A stretch of 64,000 bases of DNA from the NCBI RefSeq assembly GCF_900143095.1, contig NZ_FRDA01000001.1:615904-679903 (forward strand), given 5' to 3'. The notes under the pieces were generated by a model. It searched no databases. It was not told the origin of the DNA and saw only the letters and a program-made list of their open reading frames with translations. This stretch comes from Pseudomonas asturiensis (GTDB lineage Bacteria; Pseudomonadota; Gammaproteobacteria; Pseudomonadales; Pseudomonadaceae). Both the position numbers and the translations under genes were made by a program. Positions 1 through 8,790 of this stretch are shown here, in pieces; positions within the stretch are counted from its first letter, which is position 1, and the number at the start of each line of letters is the position of its first letter.

Positions 1-1189
1 GGCCTTCGCGCACACTGACCCAGGTCAGCGCACCCACCAGAACGGCGCAGACTATCAGGAATGCGCACCAGGCAATGGCGCCATGGCTGCTCGCCCAGCC
101 GGTCAACGGTGTGGCGAAGGCCGAGATGCCAAGCTGAAAAGCGCCCAGCAATGCAGCAGTGGAACCTAGCGCAGTGGTTTGCGAAGACATCACAAGGGTC
201 ATCAATGTAGTTTCTGCCATCCCCAGTCCAAGCAGGGCTACCGCGACACCGGCGGCCAGCCAATACAAACCGGAACCAGATACCGCTGCACCGTAGGCGA
301 TCAAAGAACCTGCAAAGATGCAACAAGCCCCAGCTGTTGCAATGCGGGCCAAACCGTATTTGCCCACCAGTCTGGTAGCCACGACGGCCCCGATAAGAAT
401 CGCTATGCCGGTTGCGCCAAAGAGCGTACCAAACTGGGCAGCAGGCAACCCGTATTCCTTCTGATAAACAAATGTAGCGCCGCCTACATAGGCAAAAAGA
501 AAGAAGAATACGGCTGACAGCGCTAAGGCGGGCCGTAGAAAACGACAGTCTTTTGCGATCCGCGCATAGGTGCCAATCGCCCGTTTCATATTCAGTGGCT
601 CGCGCTTTGGCACGGGTAGTGTTTCAGGCAAAACAGCCAGCGAGTTCACCGCCACCAGCGCACCAAGAACAGCCAGCACCAGCATGACGGCCCGCCATCC
701 GAAATGCGCTTCAATATAACCACCCACCCCCGGGGCGATGATGGGAGCAACACCTTGAATGGTCAGCAGCAGGCCAAAAAGTTTTGCCGCCTGAACGCCC
801 TGAGTGACGTCACGCACCATGCTCATGATGACTACCAACGTCAAAGCACTGCCTATCCCTTGGGCAAATCGTGCCACAAGTAGCCACTCAAGGGTTGGTG
901 CCGCGCCTGCAGAAAGCGCACTCAAGCTGAACAGCAACAAACCCGCCATCAGTGGACGTCGTCGGCCTAAGGCGTCGACAACCGGCCCGAACAGTAATTG
1001 CCCAAGCCCCATTGCCAACAGAAAGACCGTGAGCGTTAGCTGAATGCTGGCAACACTGGTCGAATAATCGACCGCCATTTCGGGCAGGCTTGGCAAATAC
1101 ATATCGACGGCTGAGGGGCCCAGTGCGGCGATGGCGCCCAAGGCGATGGCAAACTTCAATGAAGGATTGCCGGAAAGACTCTTTTCCAT
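1..1189 (-). CDS. Bcr/CflA-family MFS drug exporter, 3' end outside window
   Basis: Reading leftward from ATG at 1189, an open frame runs off the left edge (about 396 codons visible). The start MEKSLSGN leads into a hydrophobic first helix followed by DMYLPSLPEM, the loop typical of Bcr/CflA (DHA1) exporters, then ALGRRRPL, the conserved MFS loop between helices 2 and 3. About eleven membrane segments are visible. Such proteins expel drugs or small metabolites from the cytoplasm with proton influx. The gene is monocistronic as far as visible. A perfect 22-bp inverted repeat lies just upstream (1207-1228), suggesting control by a TetR-type repressor not encoded beside it. Family call is firm, substrate unknown. 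Confidence 0.85.
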   Translation of the reverse strand, partial: MEKSLSGNPSLKFAIALGAIAALGPSAVDMYLPSLPEMAVDYSTSVASIQLTLTVFLLAMGLGQLLFGPVVDALGRRRPLMAGLLLFSLSALSAGAAPTLEWLLVARFAQGIGSALTLVVIMSMVRDVTQGVQAAKLFGLLLTIQGVAPIIAPGVGGYIEAHFGWRAVMLVLAVLGALVAVNSLAVLPETLPVPKREPLNMKRAIGTYARIAKDCRFLRPALALSAVFFFLFAYVGGATFVYQKEYGLPAAQFGTLFGATGIAILIGAVVATRLVGKYGLARIATAGACCIFAGSLIAYGAAVSGSGLYWLAAGVAVALLGLGMAETTLMTLVMSSQTTALGSTAALLGAFQLGISAFATPLTGWASSHGAIAWCAFLIVCAVLVGALTWVSVREG

Positions 1190-1206
1190 AACAAACTCAT
1201 AATTAG

Positions 1207-1228
1207 CTTCCTACCGGAAGGTAGGAAG
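1207..1228. promoter_or_regulatory. Perfect inverted repeat, candidate repressor operator
   Basis: CTTCCTACC at 1207-1215 and its exact complement GGTAGGAAG at 1220-1228 flank a GGAA spacer, 18 bases upstream of the exporter start. The size and position suit a TetR-type operator. The cognate repressor is not adjacent. Confidence 0.55.
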
Positions 1229-1538
1229 ACTCGACGAGGTTAACGAGAATACGTAGGGAAGGTCAAGTCGTTATTGTTTCGGTGGTCAGCCAGCGTCGGC
1301 CAGCGCGTCGCCTAGAGCGGGGGAGGCGCAGGTAAGCGCATTAGGCTTCGGTTCAAAGTGTTTTTTGAAGGAGCGGCTTGAGGGTAGTCTGTGAGACTCC
1401 ATTTGTGAGCGATGGAGATAGTCGACTCCGTGCGCAGAAACAGGTTGGCCAAATCAGTCGTGCCACGGCTGGCCCACATGCCAACAGGATACTTAGCAAC
1501 TTTGTGGGCGGAATCAGGGTTCAAATCGAACCCTGTGT

Positions 1539-1617
1539 GAGCGAGGCTTGCCTGCGAACTAGGCTCCTTGGTATGTCAGGCAGACCTCTTCCTCACGCGC
1601 GCGGGCAAGCCTTGCTC
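1539..1617. repeat. REP-like inverted pair (REPIN-type)
   Basis: GAGCGAGGCTTGCCTGCG at 1539-1556 is nearly the reverse complement of CGCGGGCAAGCCTTGCTC at 1600-1617 (two mismatches in 18). Both resemble the GCGGGCAAGC-CTTGCTCC core of Pseudomonas REP elements. The pair lies in the 450-base gap between the exporter and the chemoreceptor, which also holds a short inverted repeat at 1515-1535 (CAGGGTTC and GAACCCTG). I see no gene in this gap. Confidence 0.55.
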
Positions 1618-1640
1618 CAACCGATGTACTCCGATACTTC

Positions 1641-3266
1641 TTACAAGCTAAACCTCGAAACCATGTTGTTCAGGTCAACCGCCAGGCGGGTCAACTCGCC
1701 GCTGGCGGCACTGGTCTGGGCGGCGCCGTTGGAAGATTGCGTCGACAGGTCGCGGATGTTGACCAGGTTGCGGTCCACTTCACGGGCGACTGCGGCCTGT
1801 TCTTCCGCAGCGGCAGCGATGACCAGGTTACGCTCGTTGATCTCGATTACTGCGGTGTTGATTGTTTCCAGCGCCAAGCCTGCGCCTTTCGCGATGTTCA
1901 GGGTAGATTCAGCACGATCGGTGCTGTTACGCATTGAACCGACCGCTTTTTCGGTGCCGCCTTGAATGCTGCCAACCATGCGTTCAATTTCGCTGGTGGA
2001 CTGTTGGGTGCGATGGGCCAAGGCGCGCACTTCATCGGCAACTACCGCAAAGCCGCGACCGGCTTCACCGGCCCGGGCCGCTTCGATGGCTGCGTTCAGC
2101 GCCAGCAGGTTGGTCTGATCCGCCAAGCCACGAATCACGTCCAGAACCTTGCCGATGTCGCGGGATTCTTCAGCAAGATTGCCGATCAGATCAGCCGTGC
2201 TTTGCACATCGCCGCTCATGCGTTCAATAGCGTTGACGGTTTCCTGAACCAGATCCCGGCCATCGCCAGCTGATGCCGTCGCGTTTTTTGATGCCTCGGA
2301 AGTGCTGACTGCGTTACGCGCCACTTCTTCGACGGCGCTGGTCATTTCGTTGACTGCCGTTGCGGCTTGCTCTATTTCGTTGTCCTGCTGCGCCAGACCA
2401 CGGGCGCTTTCATCGGTTACTGCGTTCAACTCCTCGGCAGCGGAAGCCAGCTGTGTTGCGGAGCCGGAAATACGCATCAAGGTATCGCGTAGTTTTTCCT
2501 GCATTTTTTGCATGGCGAGCAGCAACCGACCTGCTTCGTCAGTGCCATCGACCTTTATCGGTCGGGTCAGATTTCCTTCGGCGATGGCTTCAGCAGCTTC
2601 AAGTGCCAACGCTATCGGTTGGGTGATGCTCTTGGTCAGCAGCCAGGCAAACAGCATGGTCAGCAGCGAGGCAATAATAAGCAAGCCGACAACCAGGTTG
2701 AACGCAGAGCTGTAATCGTCAGCAGAGGATTGATTGATGATAGCCAGTTGGGCGTTATTGAAGTCAGTAAGCTTGCTCAACGCCACATTTATCTGTTCAG
2801 AGTTGGCCGCAGACTCGGCGCTCAGCACAAGCGTCAGCTCTTGCAGATTGCCGGCCCGACTGAGGGTGACAAGGCGCGTTTCGATCTTCCGATAGTCATC
2901 CATCAGCCGCATATAGTCGTTGTAGTCGGACTGCTCTTCAGGCGATGAAATCAGTTTGGCGTATGCGGCCTGCAACTTGTTAAGTTGTTGGTTTTGCTCC
3001 GCAAGTAATTCGATGGTTCTGTTCTGAGCATTCGGTTCCCGATCAGTCAACAGCCGATACGACAACACCCGCATGCGGACGCCCGTCACCGTGAGAGCAT
3101 TCAGGGTCTGAAAGCTTGGGACGCCAACTTTCGCGACGTCATCGCCTGCTGCACGGATCTTGCTCATCTGCGACAGAGCGAAGAGGCCGAGAATCAGCAT
3201 GAGCGCGCCTATCAGGGAAAACCCAAGAAATGCGCGCGGAGCAATATTCATTGTTCTTATTGTCAT
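1641..3266 (-). CDS. Methyl-accepting chemotaxis protein
   Basis: A 541-residue chemoreceptor. The first membrane helix spans about residues 12-32, a four-helix-bundle-like periplasmic sensor about 33-190, and the second helix about 190-214, followed by a HAMP region ([19 protein letters not shown]). The cytoplasmic coiled coil carries the conserved hairpin tip [19 protein letters not shown] and [15 protein letters not shown], which contact CheA and CheW. It sits in the inner membrane and signals ligand binding to the flagellar motor. The start [16 protein letters not shown] is of the usual type; the internal ATG six codons later is an alternative. A FliA-type promoter lies about 65 bases upstream. 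Ligand unknown. Confidence 0.93.
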   Translation of the reverse strand: MTIRTMNIAPRAFLGFSLIGALMLILGLFALSQMSKIRAAGDDVAKVGVPSFQTLNALTVTGVRMRVLSYRLLTDREPNAQNRTIELLAEQNQQLNKLQAAYAKLISSPEEQSDYNDYMRLMDDYRKIETRLVTLSRAGNLQELTLVLSAESAANSEQINVALSKLTDFNNAQLAIINQSSADDYSSAFNLVVGLLIIASLLTMLFAWLLTKSITQPIALALEAAEAIAEGNLTRPIKVDGTDEAGRLLLAMQKMQEKLRDTLMRISGSATQLASAAEELNAVTDESARGLAQQDNEIEQAATAVNEMTSAVEEVARNAVSTSEASKNATASAGDGRDLVQETVNAIERMSGDVQSTADLIGNLAEESRDIGKVLDVIRGLADQTNLLALNAAIEAARAGEAGRGFAVVADEVRALAHRTQQSTSEIERMVGSIQGGTEKAVGSMRNSTDRAESTLNIAKGAGLALETINTAVIEINERNLVIAAAAEEQAAVAREVDRNLVNIRDLSTQSSNGAAQTSAASGELTRLAVDLNNMVSRFSL

Positions 3267-3330
3267 GGTCTTCCTAAAGCGTGGAATGTGCTCCCAGCGA
3301 GCAGCGGCGAATAGTCCAACGCATAGACTA

Positions 3331-3357
3331 TTATCGGTAAATTGATCTCACACTTGA
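3331..3357 (-). promoter_or_regulatory. Sigma-28 (FliA)-type promoter for the chemoreceptor
   Basis: On the minus strand TCAAGTGT, 11 bases, then ACCGATAA matches the FliA consensus TAAAGTTT-N11-GCCGATAA with exact spacing and a nearly perfect -10. It points at the chemoreceptor, as expected for a flagellar-class gene. The rest of the 3267-3589 gap shows nothing else I can support. Confidence 0.6.
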
Positions 3358-3589
3358 GCGAAAAAGCGGTGTGTCTTGAATCAAAACAGATATAGCTCAC
3401 TCACAAACTTTTTATATAGAAGTTAGGTTGGGAATAGGTGACTCGATCGCAAAACACTCCAACCCAAACGACCCGGATGGGATCTCGTCATTTGGGTAGA
3501 TACACGTCACCAAGGTCAACTATTTCCCACACACAAATCAGCGTCGAAGGCTGAGGCAGCTGGGTACAAGCAGCTGTTCAGATTGGCAC

Positions 3590-4780
3590 TCAAGGGTAGG
3601 GCATGTTCGGTTCGATGCCAGCGAACACAGCGCCGGCGCCGTCATAAGTCGCTTCGCCGAGGAAAGCATGCTGGGTTACTACCATGGAGTCGCGTACGAT
3701 CCATTGCAGACGATTGTCATTGAAAATGGCTGCAGTCCCAGCCAACCTATAAGCCTTCATGACTACGTCCGCGCCGGTATGAGCTGCATGGGTGGCGCTA
3801 AGGCGCAATAAGTTTGCCTGCTGCAGGGTCACCGGATTACCGGCCAAAAGCGAGGCCCATACAGCTTCTGCAGTTTCGTAGAAAAACGCCTGGGCACTGC
3901 GCAGCATCGCCTCCGCCTTACCCAGTTCGCTGCGGTAATAAGCCCGATCACCCAAGCGTGGGGCGCCGGTGACCGTCTTGTTACTGCCCGACATTGCGAT
4001 TACCAAGTCCAGTGCTGCGCGCGCCAGCCCAAGGTTAACGGCGGCGTGGACTTGCGCTTGATAGGCCACAGATGGGTAATGATAGAGGGGTTCATCAATG
4101 GTGGCAGCGCTACCACGCACGAATGTCCACTGGCGCTCGACGGTCTTTTTGTGCAGTTTCAGGTCATGGCTACCCGTCCCTTGCATGCCGACAACATTCC
4201 AATTATCGACGATCTGCACTTCCTCAGCCGGAAACACTGCGGTCAGCGGTTTGCCTGCCGTCGGTCCTCCACCGTTGGCCGATGTGCCACCGATGCCTAC
4301 ACCAATCCAGTTGGCACCTTTGCACCCACTAGCAAACCGCCAGTGCCCGCTGACTTCCCAGCCATTTTCAGTCTCTTTGGCGGGTTGTAGAGGGTAAAGG
4401 CCGCCAGCATAGACCTGGTCTGGCCCTTTGGCATAGATCAACGCCTGGGTTGCCGGGGGGAGTGCCGCCAGATAGATATTGGCTGAGCCGAACGCGGTCA
4501 CCCAACCGACCGAACCGTCGGCTTCGGAGACACGCTCGACGATGCGGAGAAACTCGGCTGGAGCCAGTGCATCGCCGCCAAAACATTTGGGAGTACTGGC
4601 GCGGAAGATACCGACTGCTTTCATTTTTTCGATCATGTCTAAAGGGACATGGGAGCGTTGATTAAACTCGCTACGACGCTCGGCAATCTCCGAAATCACA
4701 TCATCCAGGGTAATCGCTTTGATGCTGATTGGAGCGCCTTTAGGTGTGTCACGATCATCAAAATTATTCTTGCTGTTCAT
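3590..4780 (-). CDS. Acyl-CoA-dehydrogenase-like flavin monooxygenase (oxygenase component)
   Basis: A 396-residue protein with the acyl-CoA dehydrogenase fold as used by group D two-component flavin monooxygenases (HsaA, HpaB-C2 type; IacA of indole-3-acetate degradation). Visible blocks include ASTPKCFGGDAL, SEADGSVGWV, SGHWRFASGC in the beta domain, VVGMQGTGSHDL, and a helical C-terminal domain. It would use reduced flavin and oxygen to hydroxylate an aromatic ring. The flavin reductase needed for this is divergently encoded at 5032. Fold and class are confident. The IacA-like assignment rests on the company of Rieske, amidase and reductase genes; the substrate is inferred. Start ATG at 4780. 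Confidence 0.8.
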   Translation of the reverse strand: MNSKNNFDDRDTPKGAPISIKAITLDDVISEIAERRSEFNQRSHVPLDMIEKMKAVGIFRASTPKCFGGDALAPAEFLRIVERVSEADGSVGWVTAFGSANIYLAALPPATQALIYAKGPDQVYAGGLYPLQPAKETENGWEVSGHWRFASGCKGANWIGVGIGGTSANGGGPTAGKPLTAVFPAEEVQIVDNWNVVGMQGTGSHDLKLHKKTVERQWTFVRGSAATIDEPLYHYPSVAYQAQVHAAVNLGLARAALDLVIAMSGSNKTVTGAPRLGDRAYYRSELGKAEAMLRSAQAFFYETAEAVWASLLAGNPVTLQQANLLRLSATHAAHTGADVVMKAYRLAGTAAIFNDNRLQWIVRDSMVVTQHAFLGEATYDGAGAVFAGIEPNMPYP

Positions 4781-4972
4781 GTTTATTGTTCTCTGTCTAG
4801 GGGGGGATTACATGCACGTTCAGGATGCGTGGGCCGACCAGAAAAAATCAAATTCGGAATATGAATAAGCTTAATAATCGGTGGGAATTAACTGTCGCGC
4901 CACGCTCCTTTAGCGGGGAGGGTGCTGGTTATTCCTGCTGTCAATAGTCCGTATGAGTAAAGCGAATTTGAC

Positions 4973-4987
4973 CGGATGAGTCATCCG
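4973..4987. promoter_or_regulatory. 15-bp perfect palindrome between monooxygenase and flavin reductase
   Basis: CGGATGA-G-TCATCCG is a perfect palindrome 45 bases before the flavin reductase start, within the divergent promoter region of the two-component monooxygenase. It is a plausible operator. Which of the local LysR/TetR regulators, if any, binds it cannot be said. Confidence 0.45.
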
Positions 4988-5031
4988 TCTCAACATAGAC
5001 CCACTACATCAATAATTACAAGGTGAAAGTA

Positions 5032-5559
5032 ATGGGTTGCGATCAATCAAAACAACATTTTCGGCAAGCGCTGTCATTGTTGTCTGCGGCGGTGAATATC
5101 ATTACTACCGATGGTCCTCATGGTCGCTTCGGATTAACTGCGAGTGCGGTCTGTTCCGTCACTGATACGCCCCCAACATTGTTGGTTTGCATCAACCGTA
5201 GCAGTTCAATTCATGAGGCCTTACTGAGCAACAGGGCGTTGTGCGTAAATATACTGACCGGTGATCTGGAGGGGGTTGCGCGACAGTTTGCTGGTATGAC
5301 CGATTTGCCGCCTGCGGAGCGCTTTACGGGTCAGGACTGGCGTACTGGTTCCTCTGGCGTACCTGTATTGAACGACGCGCTCGCAAGCCTTGAAGGGACC
5401 ATTGTAGATATCAAGGAAGTCGGATCGCACTCGGTGTTGTTTGTCGAAATCAACCAAATAGAGGTGCGTGAAGATGGAGAGAGCCTGGTTTATTTTGGGA
5501 GAAACTTTCACCGTCTGGGTCGGACTGCAGCCGTCAACGCGCAGACTTCGGCGTCCTGA
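5032..5559 (+). CDS. Flavin reductase (HpaC-like) for the two-component monooxygenase
   Basis: A 175-residue protein of the flavin reductase domain family: FRQALSLLSAAVNIITTDGPHGRFGLTASAVCSVTDTPPTLLVCINRSSSIHEAL is the classic N-terminal flavin-binding block, and the C-terminal part ends in YFGRNFHRL. It reduces FMN or FAD with NAD(P)H and supplies it to the oxygenase. ATG at 5032 is preferred because AAGGTG lies 6 bases upstream; an in-frame GTG at 5023 is possible. It is divergent from the monooxygenase at 3590-4780, matching the pairing of IacA/IacG or HpaB/HpaC. Confidence 0.88.
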   Translation: MGCDQSKQHFRQALSLLSAAVNIITTDGPHGRFGLTASAVCSVTDTPPTLLVCINRSSSIHEALLSNRALCVNILTGDLEGVARQFAGMTDLPPAERFTGQDWRTGSSGVPVLNDALASLEGTIVDIKEVGSHSVLFVEINQIEVREDGESLVYFGRNFHRLGRTAAVNAQTSAS

Positions 5560-5715
5560 ATCATTGCACCCCTGAAACGACCGAGGCCTTGGTAGACCTT
5601 TAGCTATCAGGGTGCGTTACAAAGCTTGTAGAAGCCTGACCAAAAGCTGCACGTCGAATGTCATTGCAGTTCTCCAGTTCGCTGGTGACATGGTTTATAC
5701 ATAGGGCCCGACGCA

Positions 5716-6657
5716 TCATTTGATATGAGCTCCAGTATGGCTGCCGGAGGCAAACAGACTAATGATCAACCCGCGCAGCCAGGTTATCCCGGCATCTGAT
5801 AGGAACCGGCGATGGTAATAAAGTCCCACCGAGATGGATGGCAATTCGATGGGCAGACTCAGCAGCCGATAGCGCTGGTCGCGGTTTAGCTGAATGGCAA
5901 TCGCACGCGGGAGAATCAATGCCAGATCAGTGTTGGCAACGATTTTCGGGGCAATGGTGAAGTTAGGTACTTTCAGAGCGATTTCGCGCGCAATGCCGGC
6001 TTTTCCGAATGCAGCATCGGCGGTCAGGCCATGGCCGGTAATGTTACTCGACACGTCAACATAGCGCAGGGCGAGAATGTCTTGAATGCCCAATTCATCT
6101 TGCCGAAAAGGATGGTCCTTGCGCAGCAGGCAAATGAACTCGTCGTCTAGCAGGTTTTCATAAATGCACTCTTCACCAGGTTCCACCAAATAGCCCACGG
6201 CAATGTCTACATCACTTTTGCGCAATGCCATGGCCAGTTGCTCGATAGGCATTTGAAGCACATCCACGCGTACGTTCGGCGCCTCGCGCGATAACACCTC
6301 CATCATCGTCGGCAGCACGTAGAGTTGTGACATATCCGACATCGAGATACGAAAGGTGCGATCCGCTGTTTTTGGTTCGAAGTTTGAATACATCATCAAT
6401 GCGCTCTGAATAATAGTCAGCGCATGCTCGACTGGGCCATGCAGGCGAATAGCTGCGTCAGTCGGCTCCATCGACGTCGCAGTTCGTACGAACAGCGGGT
6501 CGTCAAAAACATCACGTAGTCGGCGCAGTGCGTGACTGACGGCGGGCTGGCTGAGGTGTAGGCGCTCCGCGGCGATTGTCAGGCTCCGGTGTTCCCAAAT
6601 AGCCACAAAAGTCCTGAGAAGATTCAGATCGATCGTGGCCATGTTGATGTGAGTCAT
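5716..6657 (-). CDS. LysR-family regulator
   Basis: A 313-residue LysR protein: the N-terminal winged helix reads DLNLLRTFVAIWEHRSLTIAAERLHLSQPAVSHALRRLRDVFDDPLFVR, the hallmark NodD/SyrM-like subclass form, followed by a periplasmic-binding-like effector domain. It is encoded downstream of the cytochrome b561 gene and convergent to the flavin reductase. It may control the aromatic catabolic genes. Start ATG at 6657 has GGGG about 9 bases upstream; an internal ATG five codons later is possible. Confidence 0.9.
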   Translation of the reverse strand: MTHINMATIDLNLLRTFVAIWEHRSLTIAAERLHLSQPAVSHALRRLRDVFDDPLFVRTATSMEPTDAAIRLHGPVEHALTIIQSALMMYSNFEPKTADRTFRISMSDMSQLYVLPTMMEVLSREAPNVRVDVLQMPIEQLAMALRKSDVDIAVGYLVEPGEECIYENLLDDEFICLLRKDHPFRQDELGIQDILALRYVDVSSNITGHGLTADAAFGKAGIAREIALKVPNFTIAPKIVANTDLALILPRAIAIQLNRDQRYRLLSLPIELPSISVGLYYHRRFLSDAGITWLRGLIISLFASGSHTGAHIK

Positions 6658-6897
6658 ATGCTCTACCCCACCTAATGAAGCGCAGCAGGCATGATATCTG
6701 CGTGGCCTCGAACGCAGACATGCCCGCGCAACGGGCTAATAATAAATCTCTCTGGCGCCTGAGTGGCGACTCACCGGTCATGTGACGGCGAAAGCCAATC
6801 GCCTCGCCGTCTAACTGACCGAAGCCCATAAGCGAACGCTTATCGCCAGATCCAGAGGCGTAAAGCCTCTGATGTTTTTGCATGGCTTAGTGCGAAT

Positions 6898-7455
6898 TTA
6901 TTCGCCAGAAGTCTTACGCGTGATGCTGGAGAAGACGCCGTCGCGGTAAATCCAGGCATGGATCAGCGCTGCGCAAAGATGCCCTAACACAAGTAGAAAC
7001 AGAAGCCAGGCGAAAAGCCCATGTGCGGCCCGAAACCAGGCGTAAAGCACGGAGCTGACTGGAGCAATGGGTGGCAGGTTCCAGCCCGCGAACATGGTGA
7101 CAGGCCAATTGCCGGCAGAGAGCGTTGCCCAACCGAGCAGTGGCAGGCAGAGCATCAGCAAGTAGAGCAGTAGATGCGAAACATGCGCTGCCATTGCCTG
7201 CCAGTACGGTACGCTGGCAGGCAATGGCGGCGTGGCGCTTAAAAGCCTATTGCCTAGACGCAGGAGGGCCAAAAGAAGAATGGCGATTCCCAGAGGCCTA
7301 TGAAGATCAATGAGCCAGGGGCGCAGGCTCAGAGAAGACATCATGCCGACGCCTATAAATAGCATGGCCAGGATAAGGACAGCCATGAGCCAATGGAGAA
7401 CCCGTGCCGCAAAATTGAAGTTTCGCACACCGTTGTGCTTCTGCTGGGCATGCAT
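6898..7455 (-). CDS. Cytochrome b561-family membrane protein
   Basis: A 185-residue integral membrane protein with four helices and the di-heme histidine pattern of the prokaryotic b561 family: FAARVLHWLMAVLILAM (His in helix 1), LIDLHRPLGIAILLL, MAAHVSHLLLYLLMLCLP, and WFRAAHGLFAWLLFLLVLGHLCAALIHAW. It would pass electrons between the membrane quinone pool and a periplasmic partner. Its ATG overlaps the stop of the upstream catalase-like gene by one base (TAATG), so the two are translationally coupled and probably one functional unit. Between this gene's end and the LysR gene lie 240 bases in which I see nothing. Confidence 0.85.
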   Translation of the reverse strand: MHAQQKHNGVRNFNFAARVLHWLMAVLILAMLFIGVGMMSSLSLRPWLIDLHRPLGIAILLLALLRLGNRLLSATPPLPASVPYWQAMAAHVSHLLLYLLMLCLPLLGWATLSAGNWPVTMFAGWNLPPIAPVSSVLYAWFRAAHGLFAWLLFLLVLGHLCAALIHAWIYRDGVFSSITRKTSGE

Positions 7456-8531
7456 TATTTGACTTCCTTCTTGCCAACCGCGTCAGTGGCTTTACCAAAA
7501 CCGATTTCTCGTAATCTGGCGTTATAGGACTGGGAATAAATACCCGCACGGGCTGCAAGCACCGGGTCGTCTGAAAGTGCTATTCCTGATGGTACAAGCG
7601 TAGGGTCAAAGTTAATGTCACGACATGCCCCATGAGTTTGCTCTACCACTTGGTTGACCTCTAGCGTTCCAGCGATTATCTCCTTACGGTTGCTCGGCCA
7701 TGGTTGAGAAGGGTCGTTCACCGGATCTCCTGCCTCGGCCAGTTGGAATACCAGATCCCAATACAAGGGCGCTACACCCACACGCTGAGTTATTTCATCA
7801 AACAGGAAGTCATGACTGGCTTGCGCATGAGCCTCTTTGCTCAACAGCTCTACAGGTGCATGAGGACGCATGGACCAGCGCACAGGTTGACGTTTTCCAT
7901 CCGCTGCAATGAGTAGGAAAGCGTTGATGGAATTATATTCAGTTCCTGCAAAACTGGCCGGCCAAGTCGCATTCGCCTCTCGCTCTACAGACTTGCGAGC
8001 CTCGGGATATTTTTGAAAAAACGCGGCCACCTTGTCCGGGGCTGGTTGTCCAGTGGCAGCCACCGGTTCAAAGGCTTCGACCTGCGCCAGGAAACCCTCT
8101 GCATCTCGAGTCGCGAAGTAGGGTTCGTTGTTGAGCTTCATTCGCCACTGTGACTGATCGTCGCCTATCAGCATAAGTGCCATGCTGACGGTCGCCGTGG
8201 AATTGTCCGCCGCATGCGGGTCCACGGTGCCGATTGAAAAACGCCCTACAGCGGGAATGTTGGCCGGTAGAAAAATACGTGATGTCGACAGAGGGACGGC
8301 CGCGCCGCTCGCATGAAAAGTCCCGCTGAAACACATGCCCTTACCGTGGGCCCTTCGATAGCCTGCTGGAAAATTATCCAGGGACTCACCCAGAAATTCC
8401 TTTGTGGTAATGCCAGTGCCTAAGAATCCTCCTGTCCAGGCAAATGCCAGCACAAGAGCAGTCGCGATACTGAATATGCCTAACAGCGGCAGTCGAAATT
8501 TCCATAAACCTTGAAGGCTATTTTTAAGCAT
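7455..8531 (-). CDS. Membrane-anchored catalase-family peroxidase (SrpA-like)
   Basis: A 358-residue protein with one N-terminal membrane helix (about residues 12-34), then a short catalase fold. The distal-side motif RRAHGKGMCFSGTF contains the catalytic-type His, and the C-terminal AGIYSQSYNARL region holds candidate proximal Tyr residues. At this length it is of the SrpA/small-catalase type, exported and anchored at the outer face of the inner membrane. It is coupled to the b561 gene, an arrangement known in other proteobacteria, where the pair is thought to reduce peroxides with quinol electrons. Here it could deal with peroxide from the flavin oxidase or monooxygenase; that link is inference. 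Confidence 0.82.
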   Translation of the reverse strand: MLKNSLQGLWKFRLPLLGIFSIATALVLAFAWTGGFLGTGITTKEFLGESLDNFPAGYRRAHGKGMCFSGTFHASGAAVPLSTSRIFLPANIPAVGRFSIGTVDPHAADNSTATVSMALMLIGDDQSQWRMKLNNEPYFATRDAEGFLAQVEAFEPVAATGQPAPDKVAAFFQKYPEARKSVEREANATWPASFAGTEYNSINAFLLIAADGKRQPVRWSMRPHAPVELLSKEAHAQASHDFLFDEITQRVGVAPLYWDLVFQLAEAGDPVNDPSQPWPSNRKEIIAGTLEVNQVVEQTHGACRDINFDPTLVPSGIALSDDPVLAARAGIYSQSYNARLREIGFGKATDAVGKKEVK

Positions 8532-8790
8532 AAAATTCTCAGCTACCTGTTGTCAGGCAGCTCTGGATTGAAACTGCCGAATGGGATGGAGCGGAAAGTA
8601 AATGGCGCAAGGCAGTAGGTATGTGTAAATCAGAGGATTTCAAACGCCGATACGGCAAAAAATCCCGGTGTGCTCAAGGCATTTGCTTGAGCGGCAACGC
8701 CTGCTAAGCCTGCGGCATAGCTGGCGAGGGCTATTCCTCGTTGAAGACACCCAGGACGAAAAGTGCCCGGGTTGCAACAGCTTTTCACGT

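Noticed and set aside
1515..1535. GGTTCAAATC resembles a tRNA T-loop
   Set aside because: It is part of a simple inverted repeat and no acceptor, D or anticodon arms can be built around it. No tRNA or rRNA gene was seen in the window.
1378..1965. 195-codon plus-strand frame over the chemoreceptor end and upstream gap
   Set aside because: Shadow of the chemoreceptor gene; composition is Arg/Ser-rich and matches no protein family.
6512..6883. 123-codon minus-strand frame across the LysR start
   Set aside because: Overlaps the LysR N-terminus out of frame; no family sequence.
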